A stretch of 26,145 nucleotides of DNA from Thermoanaerobaculales bacterium (GTDB taxonomy: Bacteria > Acidobacteriota > Thermoanaerobaculia > Thermoanaerobaculales > Sulfomarinibacteraceae). A model generated the notes under the pieces. That model was not told the origin of the DNA. It worked only from the letters and a program-made list of their open reading frames with translations, and made no database searches. The stretch spans positions 1-26,145 of the forward strand of contig JAOZPW010000013.1 in the NCBI GenBank assembly GCA_029932545.1, read 5' to 3'. This document shows, piece after piece, positions 1 to 7,589 of the stretch. The first letter of the stretch is position 1. The number at the start of each line of letters is the position of its first letter. The translations under genes were made by a program, and so were the position numbers.

Positions 1-1015
1 TATCGTTTTCCAGTTCCAGGATCTCTACGACCCGGGTATGCATCTGCTTGTCGAATACGGCAAAGTTGTTCCGGCCGGTCGCCTTGGCACGGTACTTTGC
101 CGTGTCCGCATCGCGTAGGAGATCCTCCGGTTTTTGGTACCGGGGCTCCCAGACCGCGATACCAATGCTCAAGCTGGCAAAGACCTCAAGCCCATCAAGA
201 TCAAAGGGCGCTTCGAACTCCGCTCGAATCCTCTCCGCCGCAGCGGTCGCTCCGCGCACATCACTGAGATCCTCGACGACCAGGACGAACTCGTCTCCGA
301 CCAATCTCGCCACAGTGTCCGTCGGCCTCGCCAAGCGCTCCAACCTTCGAGCCACCGTACACAGAAGCCGATCGCCCGTTGCATGCCCCATGCCTTCGTT
401 GACATTCTTGAAGCGGTCGATATCGCAGTACAACACGGCAAAACACGAGTCGGCCTTCCGCCGGGCCCTGGAAAAAGCCTCTTCCAATTTCTCCAAAAGC
501 ACGGTGCGTGTGACAAGCCCGGTCAGGGAGTCCCGAAGATCACCTGCGGTCTGCGGTCTGGTCACCAGCATGTGGATTCTTGCGTGAATCTCACGCAGAT
601 CAAACGGCATGGTCAGGAAATCGTCACAGCCGGCAGCCAAAATATCGGCAATCATGGCCGGAACAGTTCGAGGCACCATAGCCAGCACCCGCGCCGCCGG
701 CGCATCAATTCCCCGCCTGACGGACTGGGTGATCTTTTTCCCCACCTCCCCCGGCAGTCGCCAGTCTACGATGACCAGATCGGGCAACATTCGCCGGATC
801 TCGTCCCGTCCTGAGTGTTGATCCCTCGCAAAGACGAAATCGTGCCCCCTGTTTGACAATCCATTCCGCAACTCATCGCAGAGCCCAGAGTCCTGTGAAA
901 TAACGACGATTCGAAGAGTTTCCGTGAGTTTTCCGGCTCTGTCGACGCCATCAGTTGCCGCCGGTCCAAAAGGCCACAACCGGGATATCAACGAGGTCTT
1001 CTTCGGAGCCATCAT
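1..1015 (-). CDS. Receiver-GGDEF signalling protein, 3' end outside window (probably GGDEF-EAL)
   Basis: The frame is open from the ATG ATG at 1015-1010 to the window edge (338 residues seen); an in-frame stop lies at 1034-1036, so the start is well bounded. Residues about 33-152 resemble a response-regulator receiver: the phosphoacceptor Asp is kept (D84 in VDWRLPG), but the usual acidic pair reads S-Q and the conserved Lys is Met (M136 in FLTMPFD), so the receiver is degenerate. Residues about 160-325 form a GGDEF domain (DSLTGL, then CDIDRFKNVNEGMGH). The signature is VGDEF (239-243), with an RxxD inhibitory c-di-GMP site at 230-233. The tail after the GGDEF domain (FDKQMHTRVVEILELEND) is typical of the linker leading to an EAL domain, so a GGDEF-EAL protein is likely, by inference. 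Whether it makes, degrades or only binds c-di-GMP cannot be decided. No clear Shine-Dalgarno; a TACAGT hexamer lies 12 bases upstream. Confidence 0.85.
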   Translation of the reverse strand, partial: MMAPKKTSLISRLWPFGPAATDGVDRAGKLTETLRIVVISQDSGLCDELRNGLSNRGHDFVFARDQHSGRDEIRRMLPDLVIVDWRLPGEVGKKITQSVRRGIDAPAARVLAMVPRTVPAMIADILAAGCDDFLTMPFDLREIHARIHMLVTRPQTAGDLRDSLTGLVTRTVLLEKLEEAFSRARRKADSCFAVLYCDIDRFKNVNEGMGHATGDRLLCTVARRLERLARPTDTVARLVGDEFVLVVEDLSDVRGATAAAERIRAEFEAPFDLDGLEVFASLSIGIAVWEPRYQKPEDLLRDADTAKYRAKATGRNNFAVFDKQMHTRVVEILELEND

Positions 1016-1128
1016 AGACTTGTTAACACTGTATCACTGACATCGAAACTCGTTTCTGGATACTCTCCCCCCGACGATGATCGGACTCTCGTGATTGTCA
1101 AGAGAGAACCATAGGGAGTTGTCAGCTC

Positions 1129-2808
1129 TCACCGATGCAGGCTCGAATAGTCCGCGACGATCGGATACCGGCGGCCGACGCCGAATGCCTTGGGAGAGAT
1201 CTTGATGCCCGGCGCTGCCTGACGGCGCTTGAACTCCGCACCGTCGATCAGCGTGACAATCCTTTTGACCACTGCAGGATTCAACCCCTCCCCAACCAGT
1301 TGGGCGACCGACAGGCGTTCTTCAACCCAACCCTCAAGTACTCGATCCAACACCTCATACGGCGGCAACGAGTCCTGGTCCTCCTGGTCTGGCCGCAGTT
1401 CCGCGGACGGCGCCTTGGTCAACGTGCTTCTGGGGATGACTTCACCCTCCCGGTTGATCCACTCAGACAACCGGTAGACCCATGTCTTCGACACGTCGGA
1501 GATCACTGCCAGGGCACCGCACATGTCGCCGTAGAGAGTGCAATAACCCACACCCATCTCAGACTTGTTCCCGGTTGCCAGTACCAGATATCCCAATTTG
1601 TTGGACAGGGCCATCAGGACCATGCCACGGATTCGGGCCTGAAGGTTTTCTTCGGTAACGTCTTCTTCACAGTCCTTAAATTCAGAAGCCAGCCCGTCCA
1701 GCATCGTCTGGAACATCCCGTCAATCGGTATCACCCGGTAATCGATCCCCAGGTTTCGTGCCAGTGCCTCGGCATCGTCGAGACTGTGTCCGGAAGAGTA
1801 CCGCGCAGGCATTGCCACGCCGACGACATTCTCCGGACCGAGAGCACGAGCTGCAATGGCGGCCACCAGGGCCGAATCGATACCACCTGACAGGCCCAGC
1901 ACAACCTTGCTGAAACCCGACTTCCGGACGTAATCATTCAGTCCCAACTGCAAAGCAGACTGGGCCTGGTCCTCGGGCTCTTCGAAACATGGCCGCGCCT
2001 CACCGGGTTCACCGGCCGCACCCCGCCGTCCGATCGTATCGGCAGGGATATCGTAGGTTAGGAGATCCTCTTCGAAGTCCCGAGCCCTGACGACCTCGCA
2101 TCCCCGGCCGTCAATGATCATCGAATGCCCGTCAAAGACCAACTCATCGTTGGCTCCAACCTGATTGACGTAGACGAAGAACAGTCCCGTCGAGGCGGCG
2201 TGTCGCCTGATCATGTCACGTCGAAGTTCCGCCTTGCCCAGGGTGAAGGGACTGGCCGAGAGATTGATCAACACATCCGCGCCCTTGTCGGCCGCCTCAA
2301 GTACCGGGTCCCGGCCATAAAGGTGACGGTCCCAAAGTTCCGGGTCACTCCACGCATCCTCACAGATCGTCACACCCAGCTTGATCCCCTTGAATTCCAG
2401 CAGGGGATTGTCGCAACCAGGCTCAAAGTACCTCGCCTCGTCAAATACATCGTAGGTCGGCAGCAGACACTTCCGTACGACCCCGGCAAGGCGCCCCCTC
2501 CACAACAAGGCCGCAGCGTTGTGCAACGCCTTACCCTCGTCCCTGCGATTACGGGCCACAAAACCGGCAACAAGCCCGAAGTCGTCATCACTCAGGCCGG
2601 CCAAGCGCTCCAATTGCTCGAGGTTTCGGTCAACGAAGTCCTTGCGCTCGACCAGGTCAACCAGGGGGTAACCCACCGTGGACAGCTCCGACAGCACCAC
2701 CAACTCGGCGCCTTCCGCCCGGGCCTGGGCGACCGCCTCTCGGATCTTGGAGAAATTGGCCTCAAAGGCCCCGATCGTGAAGTTGAGCTGAGCAATTGCA
2801 ATGCGCAT
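1129..2808 (-). CDS. nadE: Glutamine-dependent NAD+ synthetase
   Basis: Makes NAD+ from deamido-NAD+ and ATP, using ammonia released from glutamine; cytoplasmic, last step of NAD synthesis. Two domains are visible. The N-terminal nitrilase-type glutaminase has the catalytic triad E41 (LSELS), K113 (VVRKCLLP) and C149 (GVTICEDAW). The C-terminal synthetase has the ATP pyrophosphatase loop SGGIDS at 307-312. Length (559 aa) fits the compact bacterial two-domain form. I start at 2808 (MRIAIAQLN), where family homology begins, rather than at the ATG seven codons upstream: AGGAGG (minus strand, 2813-2818) lies 4 bases before this ATG. It stands alone; the GGDEF gene lies 113 bases downstream on the same strand. 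The stop codon overlaps an AGCTCTC heptamer (1124-1130). Confidence 0.95.
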   Translation of the reverse strand: MRIAIAQLNFTIGAFEANFSKIREAVAQARAEGAELVVLSELSTVGYPLVDLVERKDFVDRNLEQLERLAGLSDDDFGLVAGFVARNRRDEGKALHNAAALLWRGRLAGVVRKCLLPTYDVFDEARYFEPGCDNPLLEFKGIKLGVTICEDAWSDPELWDRHLYGRDPVLEAADKGADVLINLSASPFTLGKAELRRDMIRRHAASTGLFFVYVNQVGANDELVFDGHSMIIDGRGCEVVRARDFEEDLLTYDIPADTIGRRGAAGEPGEARPCFEEPEDQAQSALQLGLNDYVRKSGFSKVVLGLSGGIDSALVAAIAARALGPENVVGVAMPARYSSGHSLDDAEALARNLGIDYRVIPIDGMFQTMLDGLASEFKDCEEDVTEENLQARIRGMVLMALSNKLGYLVLATGNKSEMGVGYCTLYGDMCGALAVISDVSKTWVYRLSEWINREGEVIPRSTLTKAPSAELRPDQEDQDSLPPYEVLDRVLEGWVEERLSVAQLVGEGLNPAVVKRIVTLIDGAEFKRRQAAPGIKISPKAFGVGRRYPIVADYSSLHR

Positions 2809-2810
2809 CG

Positions 2811-2818
2811 CACCTCCT
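2811..2818 (-). promoter_or_regulatory. Ribosome binding site of nadE
   Basis: AGGAGGT on the minus strand directly before the ATG at 2808; it decides between this start and the upstream ATG pair at 2829-2824. Confidence 0.6.
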
Positions 2819-2864
2819 GCCTCCATCATCCCCTGCCGTTGACCTGTGTCAATCCCATGAGGTG

Positions 2865-2898
2865 CCCGAGCCCGAGCCCGTTATCGTTACCGTTACCG
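2865..2898. repeat. Tandem imperfect hexamers (CCCGAG, then TTACCG type)
   Basis: Two CCCGAG units and a partial one are followed by TTATCG and two TTACCG units, all in register. A similar run of hexamers ending in CCG (GTACCG, CGTCCG, CTTCCG) is seen at about 26107-26124. Intergenic, upstream of nadE; no coding frame explains the periodicity. Confidence 0.6.
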
Positions 2899-3049
2899 GC
2901 GTTCTTCGGGTTAAGCCCGACCTCTCAAGAAACTCCCGAGTCTTCAAGGCCCATGGAATATTCAAGTCAAAATCGTTCGAACGAAGGTTCCCCCAGGCGT
3001 GTGGCAGGCGGGACGCTTGATTTTGGTTCCGGCTCCGCTGAGTCTGAGA

Positions 3050-3055
3050 TACCAT
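3050..3055 (+). promoter_or_regulatory. Candidate -10 element (TACCAT) of a leaderless transcript
   Basis: TACCAT lies 6 bases before the ATG at 3062. There is no Shine-Dalgarno sequence. The same spacing is seen at four other starts in this window. No good -35 box is visible. Confidence 0.4.
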
Positions 3056-3061
3056 CACCAA

Positions 3062-3346
3062 ATGCTCCTGCGAGGTTTCCTTTCTTGTGTCATTGCTGCC
3101 ACAGCGGCCCCCTTGATGTCCCAGGGGCTCCCACCGCCCCGCCCTCTTTCGATGCCCGACCCCATCCGGGCTGCGTCGTTGCCGTTCGACCTGAAACAGC
3201 CCCCGCAGGTCACCGACGGTCAATGGTCTGTGGCGTTCAACCTCGGGCCGAACTGGGTGACCGAACTCCAGTATGGAGCCAACCGCGACGGCCTGGGCAT
3301 CGCACCCGATACGTCTTTCCGACTGGTCGTCGCCTACACTCGGTAG
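3062..3346 (+). CDS. Small secreted protein of unknown function
   Basis: 94 residues. The first 20 or so (MLLRGFLSCVIAATAAPLMS) look like a signal peptide: a basic residue, a hydrophobic core and small residues near the likely cleavage site. The mature part is Pro-rich at first and ends in alternating polar/aromatic segments (WSVAFNLGP, then FRLVVAYTR), which resemble outer-membrane beta strands. It could be a small outer-membrane or periplasmic protein, or the joined ends of a larger barrel with the middle lost. The frame could start earlier (GTG at 2999), but the signal peptide and a TACCAT element 6 bases before 3062 favour this start. No homologue recognised. It is flanked by repeats on both sides. 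Confidence 0.5.
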   Translation: MLLRGFLSCVIAATAAPLMSQGLPPPRPLSMPDPIRAASLPFDLKQPPQVTDGQWSVAFNLGPNWVTELQYGANRDGLGIAPDTSFRLVVAYTR

Positions 3347-3459
3347 CCAATTCCGGCCACCGAGTGAGCTGTCGGTTTGGGCGCTTGCAAAACTCAGAGG
3401 ATAGCCACAAAAATGCATAAAAAGAAGCCGAATGACCTTCTGGGGCTGCGTTTTGGAGC

Positions 3460-3477
3460 GCGGACCTCCTGGTCCGC
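3460..3477. repeat. REP-like hairpin
   Basis: Perfect 7-base arms GCGGACC and GGTCCGC around a TCCT loop. No T-tract follows on either strand, so it is more like a repetitive extragenic palindrome than an intrinsic terminator. Confidence 0.6.
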
Positions 3478-3501
3478 ATCGTGACGCCGGTATTTTTGCA
3501 A

Positions 3502-3561
3502 GAGCTTCAGCTATCAGCCGTCAGCCTTGTTACTGAGAGCTGAGAGCTGAAAGCTGAGAGC
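3502..3561. repeat. AGCNNTC heptamer repeats in inverted arrangement
   Basis: The left half reads AGCTATC and AGCCGTC units on the plus strand. The right half, read on the minus strand, gives AGCTCTC, AGCTTTC, AGCTCTC and AGCTCTC. The two halves face each other and could pair as a cruciform. The same units occur at 16003-16034 and 22588-22617. Confidence 0.75.
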
Positions 3562-3573
3562 CCCAAACCACCA

Positions 3574-3596
3574 ACCCCGCCGACGACCGGCGGGGT
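3574..3596. repeat. GC-rich hairpin
   Basis: Perfect 9-base arms ACCCCGCCG (3574-3582) and CGGCGGGGT (3588-3596) with an ACGAC loop; four more pairs follow if one A is bulged. There is no T-tract, so terminator function is not supported. Confidence 0.6.
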
Positions 3597-3767
3597 GGTG
3601 AGGAAGGAGGAGGGGAAAGTTGCGTCTTGGCGCTGCTTTCAACTACGTCTACGAAGGCCGAGGTTCATGCGTTTGGTCAATGTTGTCGACACCCACTCCA
3701 GCCCTGCATCCCAGCCTCCCAGCCTCCCAGCGTGATAGCATGGCCTGGATTTCGAGAGGAATAGATC

Positions 3768-5750
3768 ATGGAAGAACGCATCGGTCATTATTCAATCGTC
3801 TCCGAGTTGGGACGCGGCGGCATGGGGGTCGTGTACAAGGCGCACGAAGAAAGCCTCAATCGATTCGTCGCACTCAAGGTTCTCGGCCAGCATCTTTCGG
3901 AAGATGAGAGCTATGTTGAACGATTCAAGCGCGAGGCGCAAAGCGCCGCCGCCCTCAATCACCCCAATATCGTTCAGGTCTACTCAATTGACGATTTCGA
4001 CGGGCGACACTGCTTCGCTATGGAATATGTGCAAGGGTCATCGATCCAGCAGATGATCAAAGCCTCGGGCCCAATGGAGCCGATCACCGCTACTCGGCTG
4101 ATCCTGCAGGCAGCATCGGGACTCGCCGCCGCCCATGGTCACGGCATCATCCACAGGGATATCAAGCCCGCGAACTTGATGGTCGATGAGCGTGGTCTGG
4201 TGAAAATCACCGATTTCGGGCTCGCCTTGTTGGCGGCAGGGGCAACACGTCTGACCGCTACAGGGATGTTCATGGGAACCCCGGGCTACCTCTCACCGGA
4301 ACAGTGTCTGGACGAGGATGTCGATCATCGGGCCGATATCTATTCCCTCGGTGTGACCTTCTACGAAATACTGACCGGGATCACACCCTTCAAGGCTGAT
4401 TCGCCCCTGGCGCTGCTCAGGCAGATCATCGATGTCGAGCCCAAAGACGTCGGCGAGTTGAGGCCGGAGGTCCCGGAAGATCTCCGGATTATCCTCCGAA
4501 AAATGATGGCCAAGAAACGAGAGGAACGCTACGCAGACTGCGAACCTCTGGTCGCCGACCTTCAAGGCTGGCTCGAAACGGTTGGCGCCGACGGCGACCT
4601 GAGCACGGTCGTGGCAACCGTGGTCGGTGGAGTAGTGGGCGCCGGCGGCCTGGAGACCTCAGCTACCGGGGAGCAATTCAACACCGACCCAACTCTCAGG
4701 GTGGACAGCAGCCAGCTGCCGGGAAGCCAGCCTCCACCTCCCCCACCTCCAGAAATCCCTGTAACGCCCCCGGTTCAGCCCGATGAGGCGGCAGAACCCG
4801 AAATGGTCGCCGCACCGGTAACGGAGAGCCCGTCATCAAAAGGAGGCTCCAAACTGGGCCTCGGTCTTGCCATTGCGGCGATCGTCGCCGTAATCCTTCT
4901 GACGATCACCGGTTATGCTGCCTGGCGTTTCGGTGCAATCGAAGGCCTCAAGGCCATGATCACGGACCAATCCACAGCCACCAATACGGCAACTCAGGCG
5001 AGCATCGACCCCTCCGCGGCGAATCTCAATATTGGCGCCTCGAACCAACCCGCGACCGACACACCCTCAATCGACGACGCTCCCGCTGACGAACAGGATG
5101 CCGTTCATCAAAAATCACAGGCTGCGTCAGTATCAGGCGTTACCGAGATGGGACCTGAAGCACAAACGGAGTCAACTTCACAGCCCAAGGCCCAGACACC
5201 GGCTCGGACCACGGCAGCCTCCGGAGGAACTCAAGCCCCTGCCGGTAACCTCAACCCATCTGCTCCTTCAAGTCGCAGCGAGTCTATTCAAGCACCACCC
5301 CCTCCGGAACCAACCATCGGCACCGGCGTTGCGCTGATCAGCGTCGGCGAGACGCTCTTGGCCGGCGTCGCCTCGGACTATGTCCGCCAGACCCTGGAAC
5401 GCCGGGGAGTCGATGTCTTCGACGGCATGGCGATGCCCGGAGTTGCGGCCGTCGTAGAAAGTGCCGGCGATGGCGGTCCGTCTCTGATGGACCTCCTCAG
5501 ACCCCACGCACGCTTCCTGATTGTCGTTCGTGCCGACTACACCGGAGACCGGGAATTGAACTACCTGGGCCGATACGACCGAGAGTTTCAAGCAAGGCTT
5601 CATCTCGTGGCTCATGACCTGCTCGACGGCAGGAAGCTCGGACCCGGCATTCACGGGCCGATCGGATATACACAACTGACCGTCGATCGTAAGGTCGCGG
5701 ATCTTCTGGGACCGAAGTTTCGGAAGATTGTGGGCAACTTGTCAAGGTGA
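3768..5750 (+). CDS. Membrane Ser/Thr protein kinase (Hanks type) with a periplasmic domain
   Basis: Phosphorylates Ser/Thr of cytoplasmic partners. The catalytic domain (about 8-270) has the glycine loop GRGGMG (15-20), ATP-anchoring K37, HRDIKPAN with catalytic D131, DFG (149-151) and GTPGYLSPEQ, so it should be active. A Pro-rich stretch (321-335) is followed by one membrane helix (about 364-386), a Thr/Ser/Ala/Pro-rich linker, and a compact C-terminal domain of about 140 residues (from about 520) with ARFLIVVRADYTGDRELNY and a later YTQLTVDRKVADLL. By topology this domain lies outside the membrane and may sense a ligand; I do not recognise a named family. GAGAGGA seven bases upstream supports the ATG. 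The octaheme cytochrome follows after 253 bases. Confidence 0.92.
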   Translation: MEERIGHYSIVSELGRGGMGVVYKAHEESLNRFVALKVLGQHLSEDESYVERFKREAQSAAALNHPNIVQVYSIDDFDGRHCFAMEYVQGSSIQQMIKASGPMEPITATRLILQAASGLAAAHGHGIIHRDIKPANLMVDERGLVKITDFGLALLAAGATRLTATGMFMGTPGYLSPEQCLDEDVDHRADIYSLGVTFYEILTGITPFKADSPLALLRQIIDVEPKDVGELRPEVPEDLRIILRKMMAKKREERYADCEPLVADLQGWLETVGADGDLSTVVATVVGGVVGAGGLETSATGEQFNTDPTLRVDSSQLPGSQPPPPPPPEIPVTPPVQPDEAAEPEMVAAPVTESPSSKGGSKLGLGLAIAAIVAVILLTITGYAAWRFGAIEGLKAMITDQSTATNTATQASIDPSAANLNIGASNQPATDTPSIDDAPADEQDAVHQKSQAASVSGVTEMGPEAQTESTSQPKAQTPARTTAASGGTQAPAGNLNPSAPSSRSESIQAPPPPEPTIGTGVALISVGETLLAGVASDYVRQTLERRGVDVFDGMAMPGVAAVVESAGDGGPSLMDLLRPHARFLIVVRADYTGDRELNYLGRYDREFQARLHLVAHDLLDGRKLGPGIHGPIGYTQLTVDRKVADLLGPKFRKIVGNLSR

Positions 5751-5944
5751 GGAGGCTGCAGGGCGTTATTCTCCCCACGCTCTCCTGGTCCCCCTCCTGA
5801 TCAAGCCAACGACAAATCCCCATAAAAACGACTGTGGGGGCAGGTTCCCCGTGCATACCCGTGTTCGGAATTCAATGTACATCCGGCGTTCGGCCTTGAA
5901 CCCAAGGTCGGATCAAGCTCTGATATTGATTGTGGAAGTTATTT

Positions 5945-5974
5945 TTGGACATTTCCCCAAAATTCAATTAAGAT
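5945..5974 (+). promoter_or_regulatory. Weak candidate promoter of the octaheme cytochrome
   Basis: TTGGAC (5945-5950), an 18-base spacer and TAAGAT (5969-5974) lie in the AT-richest patch of this intergenic region, 30 bases before the start codon. The match to consensus is modest. Confidence 0.3.
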
Positions 5975-6003
5975 CCTCGCCGCGCCTGAAAGGGAGAAAT
6001 AAG

Positions 6004-7410
6004 ATGAAGCGCCTGATTACTCCACTAATTCTCATCGCGATCGCAGTCGTATCGACGGTTGGCATGGCCGAAACCTCCTCCTCGCACGAGGAGTTCTTCA
6101 AGCACTACGAGGGCACCGGAACGTGTCTCGTATGTCACGAGGACTCGGCCACCGACTTTTTCCACTCGCAGCACTACCAGTGGCGGGGCCACACGCCGGC
6201 TGTAGTCAATGCAGACGGAAGGAAGCTCGGCAAGATGAATACCATCAATGACTTCTGCACCAACCCACTGCCGGGATTTATCAAGAATGTCAAAAACTCC
6301 CGAGGGGAGACCGTCTCCGAAGGATGCTCCGAGTGCCACGCCGGTCTCGGCAAGATGCCCAGCCCCGAACTCAGTCGCGAGCAGCTGGAAAATATCGACT
6401 GCCTGATCTGCCACTCCCCGACCTACGAGCGGGAGCTCCATGAAGACGAAGACGGCTCCCTGGAGTGGAAGTCCATCGTGTGGGATAACCAGGAGGAGCT
6501 GGATCTCGTAGCAAAAAATATCACCATGCCCCAGAGGCACAACTGTCTGTCCTGCCACTCCGATAGCGGTGGGGCTCCCAACATGAAAAGAGGCGACCTC
6601 GAGGACGAGCTCGCCAACACCCACAGGAACTTTGACGTCCACATGGCTGCCGACGGCGCCAACATGACGTGTATCGACTGCCACGGTGGATCGAACCACC
6701 GAATCCGCGGCCGTGGGGTGGACCTGATGGCCACCGACAACCCTGACGAACCTCTGAATTGCGAAAACTGCCACGGCGCCACACCGCACGCCAAGGAACT
6801 TCTCAACCGTCATTCCGCCCGAATCCACTGCACGGTGTGCCATATACCCACTTTTGCCAAGGACGATGCCACGGATATGATCCGGGACTGGTCAACCTCG
6901 TCCCACAACGAGAAGAAGGACAAGTACGCGCCCATGCTGACCCTGAAAAAGAATGTTGAGCCGGAGATCGGCTGGTACAACGGGACCATCACCGCCCAAC
7001 TCCCCGGCGTGCCGGTGACCGTCGGTCCTGATGGTGCCATTCAGATGGTGACTCCCATGGGCTCGAAGGACGACCCCAAGGCCAAGCTCTACGCGTTCAA
7101 GGTCCACGGGGGCAAGATGCCCGTACTCAAGAAGGAGCGCTGGTTGTTACCCATCAACGCCGAAGATTTCTTCGGTTCCAGCCAGATTGATCTTCGCGTT
7201 CGACAGGCTGCACAGATCTTCTACGGAATGGACGACATCGAATACGAATGGTTGAACATCAAGCGCTACATGGGCATCTTCCACGAGGTACAGCCGGCCA
7301 AAAATGCTATCCGCTGCCTCGATTGCCACGGTGGCAACGGTCGCCTCGACTGGGCCGGGCTCGGTTACGCGGCCGATCCCCTCGCGGCAGCCCTGGCGCC
7401 TTCGCACTGA
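6004..7410 (+). CDS. Secreted octaheme c-type cytochrome, tetrathionate reductase-like family
   Basis: 468 residues with a clear signal peptide (MKRLITPLILIAIAVVSTVG, likely cut after A22) and eight CxxCH haem motifs: CLVCH (41-45), CSECH, CLICH, CLSCH, CIDCH, CENCH, CTVCH and CLDCH near the end. Between them are features I associate with the octaheme tetrathionate reductase family: MKRGDLEDELAN followed by DVHMAADG, the CTVCHIPTFAK block, and the C-terminal CLDCHGGNGRLDW. It should be a periplasmic redox enzyme or electron carrier; members reduce tetrathionate, nitrite or hydroxylamine in vitro, but the substrate here is unknown. The start at 6004 is set by the signal peptide and AGGGAG seven bases upstream. 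No membrane quinol oxidase, maturation gene or other redox partner lies beside it; the upstream neighbour is a kinase. Confidence 0.93.
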   Translation: MKRLITPLILIAIAVVSTVGMAETSSSHEEFFKHYEGTGTCLVCHEDSATDFFHSQHYQWRGHTPAVVNADGRKLGKMNTINDFCTNPLPGFIKNVKNSRGETVSEGCSECHAGLGKMPSPELSREQLENIDCLICHSPTYERELHEDEDGSLEWKSIVWDNQEELDLVAKNITMPQRHNCLSCHSDSGGAPNMKRGDLEDELANTHRNFDVHMAADGANMTCIDCHGGSNHRIRGRGVDLMATDNPDEPLNCENCHGATPHAKELLNRHSARIHCTVCHIPTFAKDDATDMIRDWSTSSHNEKKDKYAPMLTLKKNVEPEIGWYNGTITAQLPGVPVTVGPDGAIQMVTPMGSKDDPKAKLYAFKVHGGKMPVLKKERWLLPINAEDFFGSSQIDLRVRQAAQIFYGMDDIEYEWLNIKRYMGIFHEVQPAKNAIRCLDCHGGNGRLDWAGLGYAADPLAAALAPSH

Positions 7411-7510
7411 TCGATTTCGACGAGCCAGGCGCGGCGGCAGGTGGTGAGAAGCTCCCCCCGAGCCACGATCGGCTCGACCTATCGGAAAGAAACCGTCCCG
7501 ATGGGCACGA

Positions 7511-7536
7511 CGGGCGGGACGCCCGCCGCCACAATT
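7511..7536 (-). repeat. REP-like hairpin element, copy 1
   Basis: Arms CGGGCG (7511-7516) and CGCCCG (7520-7525) with a GGA loop, followed by a GCCGCCACAATT tail. Read on the minus strand, 25 bases match 22757-22781 with one difference. It lies between the convergent cytochrome and zinc peptidase genes. Confidence 0.7.
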
Positions 7537-7589
7537 CGTATGCCGGAGAAAAATTGTCAGGAATGACACCGTTGCAGGGTGGAGGGTAG

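Larger units (their letters stand above)
3347..3767. other. Repeat-rich intergenic stretch before the kinase gene
   Basis: 421 bases without a convincing gene. It holds a hairpin (3460-3477), inverted arrays of AGCNNTC heptamers (3502-3561), a second GC-rich hairpin (3574-3596) and CCCAGCCT octamers (about 3710-3731). The segment from about 3617 translates as RLGAAFNYVYEG, reminiscent of an outer-membrane barrel strand, but the frame runs into the kinase gene; it may be a decayed remnant. Confidence 0.6.

Noticed and set aside
546..559. Two GCGGTCT units inside the GGDEF gene
   Set aside because: They match the AGACCGC heptamer in reverse, but they lie in coding sequence (TRPQTAG) and two units can arise by chance.
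134..814. Long open frame on the plus strand opposite the GGDEF gene
   Set aside because: Shadow of a clear GGDEF coding sequence; the translation has no recognisable motif.
1096..1101. Perfect TTGACA (minus strand) upstream of the GGDEF gene
   Set aside because: No acceptable -10 box at 16-18 bases; kept only as a note.
2125..3420. 431-codon plus-strand frame
   Set aside because: Half is antisense to nadE and the rest runs through repeats; no family features.
3502..3561. Possible CRISPR array
   Set aside because: The units are 7-base tandem repeats without spacers of constant length and no cas genes are present.
3620..3907. 95-codon frame with a purine-rich run before a TTG
   Set aside because: Overlaps the kinase start in another frame; only its first dozen residues look protein-like. 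Mentioned as possible barrel debris.
5818..5839. CCCCATA/TGTGGGG hairpin after the kinase gene
   Set aside because: Contains a wobble pair, has an 8-base loop and no T-tract; a competing pairing with the next CCCC exists.
6025..6843. 272-codon minus-strand frame
   Set aside because: Antisense to the octaheme cytochrome, whose haem motifs and signal peptide fix the true frame.
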